DNA from: Alphaproteobacteria bacterium
GTDB taxonomy: Bacteria; Pseudomonadota; Alphaproteobacteria; CAAHEQ01; UBA3637
Assembly: GCA_017960645.1 (NCBI GenBank)
Contig: JAGCYU010000007.1
Location: forward strand, 1-41,056
Length of the DNA stretch: 41,056 nucleotides
Direction: 5' to 3'
Shown: positions 17,522 through 26,414 of the stretch, piece after piece
How positions within the stretch are numbered: the first letter of the stretch is position 1
Layout: every line of letters begins with the position of its first letter
Position numbers and translations under genes: made by a program
The notes under the pieces: model-generated
The model's database searches: none
Told to the model about the DNA's origin: nothing
The model's input: the letters and a program-made list of their open reading frames with translations, nothing else

Positions 17522-18252
17522 TTTGTCAAATCCATAAAAAAACGATCTAACCGCAGGAAAGAAGTCCAACGCCAAAATTGGAAGAAATAGCCGTCTCCAT
17601 TTGTAGAGTAGAATATAAAGCGTGCCTTGGCTTCCAATAAATCTTCATGGACCAGTCCAAAGTCACGGCTGTCCAAAGAGTTGTCACGATTGTCCCCCAT
17701 TACAAAATAATGACCTTCAGGCACCGTAGCAGGAGGGGTGTTATCATATACTTGAACATCATTAATTTCATAAATTTCATGTTGTTTGCCATTGGGTAAT
17801 GTTTCCCGGTAACGAGAATACCGTTGTATACCGGCCTCGGTCAGCCAATCTTCTTCTTGTAAAAATTCTCGAGGAACCATTTGATCGTTAATGTACAAGC
17901 GTCCATTTGTCATACGGATAACATCCCCAGGAACTCCAATGACGCGCTTAATGTAATCAGTTGATTGATCCTTTGGCATTTTAAAGATAACTATATCTCC
18001 ACGCGTTGGCGGATTATTGAAGATACGCCCATGCGGTATGATAGGTAATGAAAAAGGAAAAGAGTGTTTGGAATAACCGTAATCAAACTTGCTGGTGAAT
18101 AAATAATCCCCAATTAAAAGGGTTGGTACCATAGACGATGATGGTATGTTATAAGGTTCAAAGGCACATGACCGAATTAAAAAGGCCAATAAAATTAACC
18201 AAAGCCAATCTATATAGCCTTTTTTTTGTTTTTCCGAATTTTCTTCTGTCAT
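17518..18252 (-). CDS. lepB: Signal peptidase I
   Basis: A 244-residue inner-membrane serine protease that removes Sec and Tat signal peptides. One N-terminal membrane span (about 13-29, IDWLWLILLAFLIRSCAF) is followed by box B NIPSSSMVPTLLIGDY with nucleophile Ser40. Box D contains DYIKRVIGVPGD with general base Lys102. Box E reads VMGDNRDNSLDSRDFG. GGAG lies upstream of the ATG. It is first in the lepB-rnc-era-recO-queH unit and is divergent from tgt. Confidence 0.97.
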   Translation of the reverse strand: MTEENSEKQKKGYIDWLWLILLAFLIRSCAFEPYNIPSSSMVPTLLIGDYLFTSKFDYGYSKHSFPFSLPIIPHGRIFNNPPTRGDIVIFKMPKDQSTDYIKRVIGVPGDVIRMTNGRLYINDQMVPREFLQEEDWLTEAGIQRYSRYRETLPNGKQHEIYEINDVQVYDNTPPATVPEGHYFVMGDNRDNSLDSRDFGLVHEDLLEAKARFIFYSTNGDGYFFQFWRWTSFLRLDRFFMDLTK

Positions 18253-18265
18253 AACACTTTCTCCA

Positions 18266-18294
18266 TTGCTTCTTAATTTTTTTTATGGTACACT
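18266..18294 (+). promoter_or_regulatory. Predicted promoter of tgt-dciA unit
   Basis: TTGCTT (18266-18271), 17 bases, TACACT (18289-18294); start near 18301. Confidence 0.35.
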
Positions 18295-18305
18295 ATGAGG
18301 TGTAC
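18288..18305. promoter_or_regulatory. Perfect inverted repeat overlapping the tgt -10 box
   Basis: GTACAC (18288-18293), spacer TATGAG, GTGTAC (18300-18305). The 18-base dyad lies in the 89-base lepB/tgt divergent region and covers the predicted -10 and start site, so it could be an operator. The binding factor is unknown. Confidence 0.35.
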
Positions 18306-18341
18306 TTGTAATAGTTATATCACAGAAAGAAAAGTTTGTCT

Positions 18342-19457
18342 ATGCTAAAATATGAAATTTTATCAAAACAAGGAAAAGCACGTCGGGGCATTTTGCATAC
18401 AGCCCATGGTGACGTCAATACGCCGGCTTTCATGCCCGTTGGGACAGTAGGGACTGTTAAGGCTATGAAGCCAGAGACAGTGGCAGCCACTGGGGCAGAA
18501 ATTTTGTTAGGCAACACATATCATTTGATGTTACGACCAGGGGCAGAACGTGTGGCGGCCTTTGGTGGCTTGCATAAATTTATGAATTGGCCAAAACCTA
18601 TTTTAACAGATAGTGGTGGCTTTCAAGTGATGAGCTTGGCTGGATTACGCAAAATCACAGAAGAGGGTGTGACTTTTCAATCTCATTTGTCTGGAGAAAA
18701 ATTTTTCTTATCGCCAGAAAGATCTATGGAAATCCAGTATTTGTTGGATTCGAATATCACAATGGCGTTTGATGAGTGTGTGAAGTTGCCAGCTCCTCAT
18801 AAAAAAGTAGCAGAATCCATGCGGCGTTCCATGCGTTGGGCAAAGCGATCCAAGGATGCTTTTAAAGATAGAGAAGGTTATGGATTATTTGGTATTATGC
18901 AAGGTGGCGTGTTCCAAGATTTAAGGGAAGAATCTGCTAAAGAGCTCGTAAAAATAGGATTTGATGGCTATGCTATCGGTGGTTTGGCTGTCGGCGAGGG
19001 GCAAGAAAAAATGTTTGAGGTATTGGATTATGCCCCAACTTATTTACCAGAGGACAAACCAAGATATTTGATGGGCGTAGGTCGTCCAAGTGATATTGTC
19101 GGAGCTGTGGCTCGTGGCGTAGATATGATGGATTGTGTGATGCCTTCGCGTTCCGGAAGAACAGGCCAAGCCTTTACTAGTGAAGGCGTGTTAAATATTC
19201 GCAACGCTTGTCATCAAGATAGTCATGAACCATTGGATAAAGAATGCACATGTGATGCGTGTACAAAATATACACGTGGATATTTACATCATTTGTTCCA
19301 TGCAGGTGAGATTTTAGGGAGTATGCTGCTAACCGAGCACAATATTCATTTCTATGAAAATTTGATGCAACAAATGCGGACGGCATTAGAGCAGGGCACC
19401 TTTGATCAATTCTATTCTAATTTCAAGGAAAAATATAAAGATGAGCGAAAATTTTAA
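18342..19457 (+). CDS. tgt: Queuine tRNA-ribosyltransferase Tgt
   Basis: A 371-residue TIM-barrel enzyme that exchanges guanine 34 of GUN-anticodon tRNAs for preQ1. Visible are the substrate-binding [11 protein letters not shown] (D90 in DSGGFQ), [10 protein letters not shown], and [16 protein letters not shown] with the nucleophilic Asp region. The zinc ligands are in CTCDACTKY with the later His in [14 protein letters not shown] start at the ATG at 18342; an in-frame TTG lies two codons upstream. Only a weak AGAAAG site is present. queH elsewhere in the window acts later in the same pathway. Confidence 0.97.
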   Translation: MLKYEILSKQGKARRGILHTAHGDVNTPAFMPVGTVGTVKAMKPETVAATGAEILLGNTYHLMLRPGAERVAAFGGLHKFMNWPKPILTDSGGFQVMSLAGLRKITEEGVTFQSHLSGEKFFLSPERSMEIQYLLDSNITMAFDECVKLPAPHKKVAESMRRSMRWAKRSKDAFKDREGYGLFGIMQGGVFQDLREESAKELVKIGFDGYAIGGLAVGEGQEKMFEVLDYAPTYLPEDKPRYLMGVGRPSDIVGAVARGVDMMDCVMPSRSGRTGQAFTSEGVLNIRNACHQDSHEPLDKECTCDACTKYTRGYLHHLFHAGEILGSMLLTEHNIHFYENLMQQMRTALEQGTFDQFYSNFKEKYKDERKF

Positions 19458-19953
19458 AATAGATCCGCGTTCTCGGACTTATGAAGGATTAACACCCCTA
19501 ACAAAGGAAGTGAATACGTTAACGCGTAAAGTTTTGGGGAGCCATGGTTTTGCAGATGTGGAATTGATTTCTCACTGGAGTGATATTTTAGGGGAAGAAT
19601 TGTCTCAAGGTGTTTTGCCCGTGCGCTTGTCTTTCCCTACAGGAAGCCGTCAGAATGGTACTTTGCATGTACGGGCAGCGGCAGGAGCTTTTGCTTTGCT
19701 TTTTGAACAACAAAAAATGTATATTTGTAATCGGATTAACAGCTATTTTGGTTACCCCGCTATTAGCCAGATTAAAATTATCCAAGGCGGCATGAATGTG
19801 CCTAAACATGAAGAAGAAAGTGTTGATTGGCCATTGGATGATGCAGAAGTTCAAACTTTATTGGATAAAGTGAATACTATAGATGACATAGAATTGCGTC
19901 AAAAAACTTTGGAAATTGGGATCGCATTATTGCAAAGGAAGGCTCAAGTATGA
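19441..19953 (+). CDS. dciA: DciA (DUF721) replicative helicase operator/loader
   Basis: A 170-residue DUF721 protein. DciA is the ancestral partner that loads DnaB in bacteria lacking DnaC or DnaI. The KH-like core is visible as [20 protein letters not shown], then [18 protein letters not shown] and the closing ISQIKIIQG. Its C-terminal part (about 125-170) is acidic and then helical. I start at the ATG at 19441 ([14 protein letters not shown]), 17 bases inside tgt; an upstream ATG at 19402 lies deep inside tgt. The 3' end overlaps the next gene by 4 bases (ATGA). Confidence 0.85.
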   Translation: MSENFKIDPRSRTYEGLTPLTKEVNTLTRKVLGSHGFADVELISHWSDILGEELSQGVLPVRLSFPTGSRQNGTLHVRAAAGAFALLFEQQKMYICNRINSYFGYPAISQIKIIQGGMNVPKHEEESVDWPLDDAEVQTLLDKVNTIDDIELRQKTLEIGIALLQRKAQV

Positions 19954-20879
19954 AGCGTTTCATATGGATAGGCAGTGGTATTTTATTGCTTGTTTTTTTA
20001 GGGGTAGAATTTTTTCAAATTTCTCATTTCTTTCAAAAAAAATGCGCTTTTTACCGCCAAGGACGTTGTATTTCCTGCTCTGATTCTATTGATATTCCTG
20101 TTGGTTTCAAAGAAAATTGTAATGTATGTCCCGAACGTTCGGTAAAATATATCGGAGAGGGGATTGCTCCTGTTTGGATCTGTCAAAGTTTAGATGCATA
20201 TACACGAATTTCAGGTTCGCAAGTTGCAACGGCAGATGTGGCAACAATTCCCTGTCCTGAGGATAAGCCTCTGAAAGACTTAGTGGGAAATTGTTATGCA
20301 TGCGATACGCCAGAGCCGGTCAGAGTAGCCCATTGGTCGCGCGCCAGTATGTGTTTTGGGCAACGATACTTTGTATTAAATACTTTATCCGAAAAATCTA
20401 TGTTATGCCCAAAACTTCCAAATATTTCCAATCCGGAAATATGTGATATGTGTCAGGGAGGCTGGATTAAAAATAAATGCCTGTCGAATACTAAATCCCG
20501 ATATTGTCAAGGGAATGGTGATTGTTTGGATTCAGAATGGTGTTATCCTTTTATGATTGAGAGAAATGAACATCAAGGGATTTGTACTCAAAAATCAGAT
20601 CACCAAAAATGGTTGTGTTCAACGACGGATGGCTATAGTCGTTCTTTGGCAGAAAAATTTTGTGTGAATCAAGGTGGGCGTTTGCCTAATTTAGATGATT
20701 TAATGCAAGATAAATCAGGCGCATTGTCTGCATGTCCTTATAACGATATGTGGACATTTTTTGATGAAAATAAAGCCATGTATATGGATTATTTGGATAA
20801 AGAGTTTTTAATTACGCGTGACGCTGAAATTGGTGACTATGGTCAAGCCAACTTTTATGCATTATGCATTATGGATTGA
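19950..20879 (+). CDS. Membrane-anchored protein with three CxxC repeats and a C-terminal module
   Basis: A 309-residue protein of unknown function. One N-terminal membrane span (about 5-22, IWIGSGILLLVFLGVEFF) is followed by an exported region with 22 cysteines in total. I see three repeats of C-x(11-13)-C-x2-C-x(8-17)-C: C43/C57/C60/C78, C102/C115/C118/C135 and C153/C165/C168/C177. A CQGNGDCLDSEWC segment (186-198) follows, then a C-terminal module (about 223-309) resembling the end of the partial protein at 1-354. The even Cys count fits extracytoplasmic disulfides. It starts as ATGA on the dciA stop with GGAAGG upstream, and its last 25 bases overlap the convergent GT9 gene. Confidence 0.8.
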   Translation: MKRFIWIGSGILLLVFLGVEFFQISHFFQKKCAFYRQGRCISCSDSIDIPVGFKENCNVCPERSVKYIGEGIAPVWICQSLDAYTRISGSQVATADVATIPCPEDKPLKDLVGNCYACDTPEPVRVAHWSRASMCFGQRYFVLNTLSEKSMLCPKLPNISNPEICDMCQGGWIKNKCLSNTKSRYCQGNGDCLDSEWCYPFMIERNEHQGICTQKSDHQKWLCSTTDGYSRSLAEKFCVNQGGRLPNLDDLMQDKSGALSACPYNDMWTFFDENKAMYMDYLDKEFLITRDAEIGDYGQANFYALCIMD

Positions 20880-21787
20880 ATTTGATCCATAACCTCTTGC
20901 ACAGAAATGCCAGAAATGCTATCTCTGATGATATTGTGGACATTGGGTGCTTTATAGGCACAGTGTTTTGTTTTGCTACAAAATAGTGTAATGGTGGGTT
21001 TATTCACTAATTCGGCCATGTGTGTTGGTCCTGTATCATTGCCAACAACCATTATCGACCTTCTGGCTAAATCTGGAATATCCAGTAAAGAGGCTTTATC
21101 GCAAAAATTAACAGCCATAGGTGTTGTAGCACAGATTGATGCAATTTCTTTTTTTTCTATAGAAGTTCCCAATACAACCGATGGAATTTCCTGTTCGGCC
21201 AACAGTTGCACAAGATCGGTATAGGATAAAACTGGCCATTTTTTATATGGATGATTGGGGGAGCACCCTGGAATAATTAAAACGAATTTTTGTGGGAGTA
21301 AATGAAAGTTTTTGTTTTCTCCATGACAAAATTCAAGTGTAGCTTTTTTGCTGGGTAAGGGCAAGAAAAACTGATTTGCATGTCCCCAATGTAAAGGACA
21401 AGCTTTTGTGACTTCTACTACATTATAGCCTTTTTGTGCTTCAAAAGCCCAACAAAATTTATGTGGTGCCAACAACCTGGCCAAACTATAGTATTTTCGC
21501 TTCGTCCTGCTTTGCATTTGAATGTCAAAAATCATATCATAGTGCCCGAAGGCTAGTTTATGAACAATACGAATCCAATCGGTCGGATACCATGTTCTAT
21601 TGTCAATGATGTAATCATCAAACCATCCTGTTTGCTTGGCTATTTTAAGGAAGGATTTATTTGTCATCAACGTGATATGTGCTTGTGGGTAAGCATCACG
21701 AATGGCCTTCATCTGACCAGTTTGTAAAATAAAATCTCCCAGTGCGCCCAATTTAATAATTAAAATACGTTTTTTATCTTCTGTCAT
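20855..21787 (-). CDS. Glycosyltransferase family 9 (ADP-heptose:LPS heptosyltransferase-like)
   Basis: A 310-residue GT-B enzyme of family 9. The N-terminus has ILIIKLGALGDFILQTGQMK, the classic family start. The C-terminal donor domain has LIIPGCSPNHPYKKWP and the signature MVVGNDTGPTHMAEL. It probably adds heptose or a related sugar to the LPS core at the inner membrane; the exact sugar is not readable. No Shine-Dalgarno precedes the ATG, and the predicted -10 box ends 6 bases before it, so the mRNA may be leaderless. Convergent 25-base overlap with the Cys-rich protein gene. Confidence 0.88.
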   Translation of the reverse strand: MTEDKKRILIIKLGALGDFILQTGQMKAIRDAYPQAHITLMTNKSFLKIAKQTGWFDDYIIDNRTWYPTDWIRIVHKLAFGHYDMIFDIQMQSRTKRKYYSLARLLAPHKFCWAFEAQKGYNVVEVTKACPLHWGHANQFFLPLPSKKATLEFCHGENKNFHLLPQKFVLIIPGCSPNHPYKKWPVLSYTDLVQLLAEQEIPSVVLGTSIEKKEIASICATTPMAVNFCDKASLLDIPDLARRSIMVVGNDTGPTHMAELVNKPTITLFCSKTKHCAYKAPNVHNIIRDSISGISVQEVMDQIQSIMHNA

Positions 21788-21793
21788 AAGAAT

Positions 21794-21822
21794 ACTGTAA
21801 TATATTTTTAAATGCCTTGCAA
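21794..21822 (-). promoter_or_regulatory. Predicted promoter of the GT9 gene, start at the ATG
   Basis: TTGCAA (21822-21817), 17 bases, TACAGT (21799-21794), then 6 bases to the ATG at 21787. The expected +1 coincides with the A of the start codon, and no ribosome site is present. Confidence 0.45.
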
Positions 21823-21841
21823 GGATTTAATTAAAAACTGC

Positions 21842-22777
21842 TTAAAATTTTCGGGGATTAGGGGTAGGATCTGACCAATTTTGAACAAAATCTGTTAAAG
21901 CTCTGTTTGTTTTTTCCGGCAGTACAATACTAAAGTGAATTAAACAATCCCCTTTGCCAGTAACCCCTTTATTTTTAAGTCGTAATACCTTGCCCCCACT
22001 TGTGTTTTCTGGAACCTTAACAACCACAGGTCCTGCGGGTAAAGGCAACGTAATTTTTGTCCCCAAAACGGCTTCTTTTAAGGTTAAAGGAACTTTAATA
22101 ATCAAGTCATTTCCTTCGCGTGTAAATAAAACACTAGGTTCAATGTGCAGTTTGATGAGCGCATCTCCACCATTTTCACCTTGACCTTTCAGGCGTAATT
22201 GAGCATCCTCTGTCACGCCGGCAGGAACCCGCATTTTGATCTTTTTGCCGCCAATACTGATCGTTGTTTCTCCCCCAGTAATGGCCAGATTAAAAGGAAT
22301 AGACATATTGTATTGTACGTTTTGACTTGTGTTATACGAGCGTGTACGAGCTCCGCGATTCATTCCCCCCATACCAAATAAATCAGCAAAATCAAATCCG
22401 TTGCCGCGGCCCATACCGCCCATGCCGCCGAACATGGCAGCTAAATCCTCTGGATTAATATTTGTATAGGTGGTATTCCCTTGACGATAGGTACGTCCTC
22501 CTCCGAAACCTCCAAAGCCGGTGCCAGAATCATAGCTGCCAGATCCAAAGGGTGTCGGATTGCCGTTATTGTCAATTTCTCCTGCATCATATCGTGCACG
22601 TTTATCTTTATCGGACAAAATCTCATAAGCTTTGGAGACATTTTTAAATTTTTCTTGGGCTGATTTATCGGGATTGACATCAGGATGCAATGTTTTGGCC
22701 ATTTTATGATAGGCTTTTTTAATCTCTGAATCGCTGGCACCTTTGCTAACACCTAATAAATCATATAAAGAGGACAT
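21842..22777 (-). CDS. cbpA: DnaJ-class co-chaperone, CbpA type
   Basis: A 311-residue J-domain protein. The J domain (about 4-68) has the HPD motif in KTLHPDVNPDKSAQEKF (H31-P32-D33), which stimulates DnaK ATPase. A Gly/Phe-rich linker follows (about 75-145, GTGFGGFGGGRTY, MFGGMGGMGRGNGFDF). Two C-terminal beta-sandwich substrate-binding domains come next (VQYNMSIPFNLAITGGETTI onwards). There is no CxxCxGxG zinc domain, which separates it from DnaJ proper and fits CbpA. The symbol is by type, not proven orthology. Strong AAAGGAG before the ATG; divergent from the metal transporter gene. Confidence 0.88.
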   Translation of the reverse strand: MSSLYDLLGVSKGASDSEIKKAYHKMAKTLHPDVNPDKSAQEKFKNVSKAYEILSDKDKRARYDAGEIDNNGNPTPFGSGSYDSGTGFGGFGGGRTYRQGNTTYTNINPEDLAAMFGGMGGMGRGNGFDFADLFGMGGMNRGARTRSYNTSQNVQYNMSIPFNLAITGGETTISIGGKKIKMRVPAGVTEDAQLRLKGQGENGGDALIKLHIEPSVLFTREGNDLIIKVPLTLKEAVLGTKITLPLPAGPVVVKVPENTSGGKVLRLKNKGVTGKGDCLIHFSIVLPEKTNRALTDFVQNWSDPTPNPRKF

Positions 22778-22872
22778 TTTGAACTCCTTTAAAAAAACAT
22801 ATAATAATAATATAGGATATTTTTTAAAAAAATCTATGGTAAATTAAAAAAATAATGCATATAATAAATTCC

Positions 22873-23766
22873 ATGGATATAAAAACACAAAATAAATGGA
22901 TGCTTTTTGCCAGTTTTGCTTCAATTACAACGGCGCTTTTATTGGTTGTATTAAAGTTTATTGCATTTTTTGCGACTGGTTCCATGGCTATGTTATCCAG
23001 TTTGTTTGATTCTATTCAGGATTTTATGACTGCTATGGTTAATATAGTTGCTGTTCGTCAAGCTATTGTCCCCGCAGATAGACAGCATCGTTTTGGTCAT
23101 GGTAAGGCCCAGGGGATTGGTAGTTTGATTCAAGCTTGTATTATCGTAATGGCTGCATTGTTTTTATTAAAAGAATCTATAGGTTATTTAATTTTGGGTA
23201 AGGAAATTAAGGATATTGGAGTGGGTATATGGGTTTCTTGTATAGCCATTATTTTGACACTGGGATTATTGATATTGCAAAACTGGGTAGTCAAACAGAC
23301 AGGTTCTTTATGTATTAAAACAGATAAGGCTCATTACACGGGTGATATTGTAATGAATATTGGGGTTTTACTTTCTTTACTGTTATCATCATCTTTGGGA
23401 TGGATGTGGATTGATGGCGTATTTGGTGTAATGGTAGGGCTTTATTTGCTTTGGGCTATGTGGCATATTATGCAAGATGCTTTTGCTATGTTGATGGATA
23501 AGGAGTTACCAGAGGATGTACGCATAAAAATTAAAAAGGTTGCTTTGTCTGTGCCAAAAGTTTTAAATGTTTCAGAATTAAAAACACGTCAAGCAGGCAA
23601 CAAATTCTTTATACAATTTATAGTGCAGTTTGATGGAAAAATGACCTTAAGTTTAGCACATAAATACATCGATGAAATCGAGAATAAGTTGGCTACATTA
23701 TATCCAGAGTCCGAAATTATGATTCATGCGGAACCATTTATAACGCAAAAAACTAGGAGCATTTAA
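22873..23766 (+). CDS. Cation diffusion facilitator, FieF-like metal exporter
   Basis: A 297-residue inner-membrane antiporter that exports divalent metals (Fe or Zn in FieF) using proton influx. Six membrane segments are visible in the first about 210 residues, then a cytoplasmic domain ending in MIHAEPF. The metal site fits FieF: D46 and D50 in SLFDSIQDF, H154 and D158 in KAHYTGD. I start at the ATG at 22873 (MDIKTQNKWM) because these numbers then match E. coli FieF within one residue and a TATAAT lies at 22860-22865, 7 bases before it; an upstream ATG at 22855 is the alternative. Neither has a Shine-Dalgarno. Confidence 0.9.
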   Translation: MDIKTQNKWMLFASFASITTALLLVVLKFIAFFATGSMAMLSSLFDSIQDFMTAMVNIVAVRQAIVPADRQHRFGHGKAQGIGSLIQACIIVMAALFLLKESIGYLILGKEIKDIGVGIWVSCIAIILTLGLLILQNWVVKQTGSLCIKTDKAHYTGDIVMNIGVLLSLLLSSSLGWMWIDGVFGVMVGLYLLWAMWHIMQDAFAMLMDKELPEDVRIKIKKVALSVPKVLNVSELKTRQAGNKFFIQFIVQFDGKMTLSLAHKYIDEIENKLATLYPESEIMIHAEPFITQKTRSI

Positions 23767-24153
23767 ATGAGTGAGAATCAACAATTCAAACCGGTTCAGA
23801 AAAATAATTGGTTGCGGCAAAGTGTGCAAGATAAAAATAAACAGCAAAAAATGGCTGAAGAGCAAGATAATGGAAGTATTTTTAATATGTTTAAAACAAT
23901 ATTTTGGAGTGCTGCCACTATAGCTGGTTGTAAAATGGCATCTTCAATGACTCAAGCCTCTGCAAAATCAGCGTCTATTAATCCAACTATATCTGAAAAA
24001 GCAGCAAATGCAGGGGAGGCATTTGCCAAAAATTTAGATCCCATCGCTACTGGTGCAGATATGTATGATAAGTATAAAGGAAACGGTAGTAATTCAAGAC
24101 GACTTGTTATTTCGGGTAAAAAACAAGCTGAAGAACAAGAAAAGAGTAATTAA
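23767..24153 (+). CDS. Small unrecognised protein after the metal transporter
   Basis: A 128-residue protein I cannot assign. Its ATG directly follows the transporter stop, and AGGAGC lies 6 bases upstream, so the two are likely co-translated. The N-terminus is rich in Gln, Lys and Asn (MSENQQFKPVQKNNWLRQ). A weakly hydrophobic segment is at about 38-57 (IFNMFKTIFWSAATIAGCKM), a Ser/Ala-rich helix-prone part at about 58-90, and a charged tail ends the protein. The last 4 bases overlap the convergent U32 gene. A function related to metal handling would be guesswork. Confidence 0.65.
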   Translation: MSENQQFKPVQKNNWLRQSVQDKNKQQKMAEEQDNGSIFNMFKTIFWSAATIAGCKMASSMTQASAKSASINPTISEKAANAGEAFAKNLDPIATGADMYDKYKGNGSNSRRLVISGKKQAEEQEKSN

Positions 24154-26405
24154 ATTTCTTTATTCCAATTAAATAAGCTGGTGTGGAACAAAATTTTATT
24201 TTGTATGATTTGTTTGCTTAAATCTGTGACTTGTTCCGCGGTGTATTGGCGTCCGACAAAATCCATGCGATAAAAATTGGCTGGAATTTTGGTATAGTGC
24301 CCGCTTAATGCAAAAGGTGTGTCAGCATAGACCGTAGTTTCACAAGCTTTTGTTGTGACATGGTATTTTTGTTTTCCTTTGATTAAGATTTCATGACGTG
24401 ATTGACCAGCGCATTGTGTGCAATCTGTCGGGAAAGGACAATTAGAACTGATAAATAACGGAATGTCTTGATATACAACTAAGGTGGTTGGTAACGGAGA
24501 TTTTAAAGCTATTTGTAAAGAGTTCTGTTCCGTTCCCTCAACCGATAATGTGACCCGTTTTGCTCCTATTTCCTTTGCCATGCTGATGCTTTGAGTATTC
24601 ATCATATAGAGTGGTGCATCAAAGGTTAAATCTATCCCCGTTGTTGGTAAAACTTGTAGGCCCCAATAATTGCCAATTTCCCATTTTTTATAGCCTGCAT
24701 CCAATAATTTTTTAACAGTCAAACGATAGGCAAGAACATTTCTGGCAATAGTTGGCAAAGCCAAACGGACTTTCTTTTTTGGCAGGGGGTGTAAATCCTC
24801 AGGTTTTAAGTTAGGTGTGACACATATAGTGATTTCTTCAAATTGATCTAAATCTAAGGTTGATAAGTTGTCAATACAATCTGTTTTAATAATCCATTTT
24901 GGTGGCGTATGTGCGATGATTGAACCAAGAGGAGGAAGTAAACCATGTTTAACCGAGGGCGTAAGTTTTTCCAAAAGACTTCTCCGCAGTTGATTCAGTA
25001 AAGAAATTGGGACAAATAGTTCGTTTGGATTGTTAATCGTAATGTCTGATACAATCCAATCAGTATCTTGTGTTTTTGTAAAAGCTTGACGTATCGCATT
25101 TTCAACTTGTAAGGGATTCTTCGCCGGTGTAAAAATCCCTGTTATTAAAGCACGTTGATTCATAGCGTTGGCGGTGATTGTATCAGGGGTTATAACAACA
25201 TTAATCGAAATATTATGTCTGTTTTTATATGCATGTGGTTTGGGCTTTGTATAATCATAGGCTCCTTTGACTGCACTGGAAGAAGCTAAATAAACTGGTG
25301 CTTTTAAAGGAATAAATGGAAAATTGGGTGGCAAAGTTAAGTCAACAGTTTGACCAGCTTGTGCTTTGAAAACGTTTTTGCCTTTAATTCGGATATCTTG
25401 TGCTGAAAAACCGAAAGGTTTTTCTTGCCCAGGTAAATCAATTTGAATCCCATCAAACTTCATGAAATCATGACTGGTTCTAAATGATATTTTTCCTTTA
25501 TAGATATTGTCAATATGTCCGATAGGTAGGCCACGATGCCCCACAAAGTTTTGATCAATCACATCTTGATTTTTCCCATTAAAATGAAAATGTGTCCAAG
25601 GTCGAGAAAAAATTTGCTTGATATCTTCTTCATAAGTAATATTGGCTTTTTCTCCATTTAAAATATGTCGATAATAGTTAACAACAGCCGCGACATATAA
25701 AGCCGATTTTTTGCGTCCTTCTATTTTAAGCGAGGTGACAGGCAATTTTAAAATATCCCCCTGTAAAGCCAGGTCTTTCATGGAAAAATAGTGTTTGTCT
25801 CCTTGGGAGCCATGAAAACAAGCCCGGCATGGATAGGCGCATTTACCACGATTGGCACTGCGTCCTTGCTCAAAAGAAGAAAAAAGACATAGCCCACTAT
25901 AAGAGTAGCAGAGCGCTCCATGAATAAAAACTTCTGTTTCTAAATCTGGGATGGCGGCTATTTCTTTGATGGTTGCTAATGGTAGCTCACGTGCCAGCAC
26001 GACACGTTTAAAACCTAAATTTTTTAGTGCTAAAGCACCTTCTTTGTTATGGACCGCCATTTGCGTACTAGCATGCAAGATCAACTCTGGATAAGATTTT
26101 TGAATAATACGCGCGACGCCTAAATCTTGTGAAATAATCGCATCCACATGGCATTGTGAACATATATCCAGTTGAGTCAATAGAGCAGGTAGTTCAGATT
26201 CTTGTAAAATAGTGTTAATTGTGACAAAAACCTTTTTCCCTAGAGAATGGGCATAGGCAGTGAACTCATTTAGGTCTTCTGCTGTAAAATTTGTCGCCGT
26301 TGCTCGCGCGGAAAATTGTTGTAAGCCTAAATACACCGCATCCGCCCCGTAGTACAGGGCGGCATATCCGGCTTCGATATCTCCCGCAGGAGCCAATAGT
26401 TCCAT
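24150..26405 (-). CDS. Peptidase U32 family protein (RlhA-like)
   Basis: A 751-residue U32-family protein. The N-terminal TIM-barrel-like domain starts MELLAPAGDIEAGYAALYYG and includes LGVARIIQKSYPELILHAST. The family cysteines are in CYSYSGLC and KCAYPCRACF (C166, C173, C189, C193), and SLKIEGRKKSALYVA follows. A collagenase-like DUF3656 region and a Cys-containing C-terminus (CPFPTDCTQC) complete it. The closest characterised relative is RlhA, needed for hydroxylation of C2501 in 23S rRNA; protease activity is doubtful. It starts 9 bases after leuS with an AGGGA site and is likely co-transcribed with it. Confidence 0.85.
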   Translation of the reverse strand: MELLAPAGDIEAGYAALYYGADAVYLGLQQFSARATATNFTAEDLNEFTAYAHSLGKKVFVTINTILQESELPALLTQLDICSQCHVDAIISQDLGVARIIQKSYPELILHASTQMAVHNKEGALALKNLGFKRVVLARELPLATIKEIAAIPDLETEVFIHGALCYSYSGLCLFSSFEQGRSANRGKCAYPCRACFHGSQGDKHYFSMKDLALQGDILKLPVTSLKIEGRKKSALYVAAVVNYYRHILNGEKANITYEEDIKQIFSRPWTHFHFNGKNQDVIDQNFVGHRGLPIGHIDNIYKGKISFRTSHDFMKFDGIQIDLPGQEKPFGFSAQDIRIKGKNVFKAQAGQTVDLTLPPNFPFIPLKAPVYLASSSAVKGAYDYTKPKPHAYKNRHNISINVVITPDTITANAMNQRALITGIFTPAKNPLQVENAIRQAFTKTQDTDWIVSDITINNPNELFVPISLLNQLRRSLLEKLTPSVKHGLLPPLGSIIAHTPPKWIIKTDCIDNLSTLDLDQFEEITICVTPNLKPEDLHPLPKKKVRLALPTIARNVLAYRLTVKKLLDAGYKKWEIGNYWGLQVLPTTGIDLTFDAPLYMMNTQSISMAKEIGAKRVTLSVEGTEQNSLQIALKSPLPTTLVVYQDIPLFISSNCPFPTDCTQCAGQSRHEILIKGKQKYHVTTKACETTVYADTPFALSGHYTKIPANFYRMDFVGRQYTAEQVTDLSKQIIQNKILFHTSLFNWNKEI

Positions 26406-26414
26406 AAGTTATCC

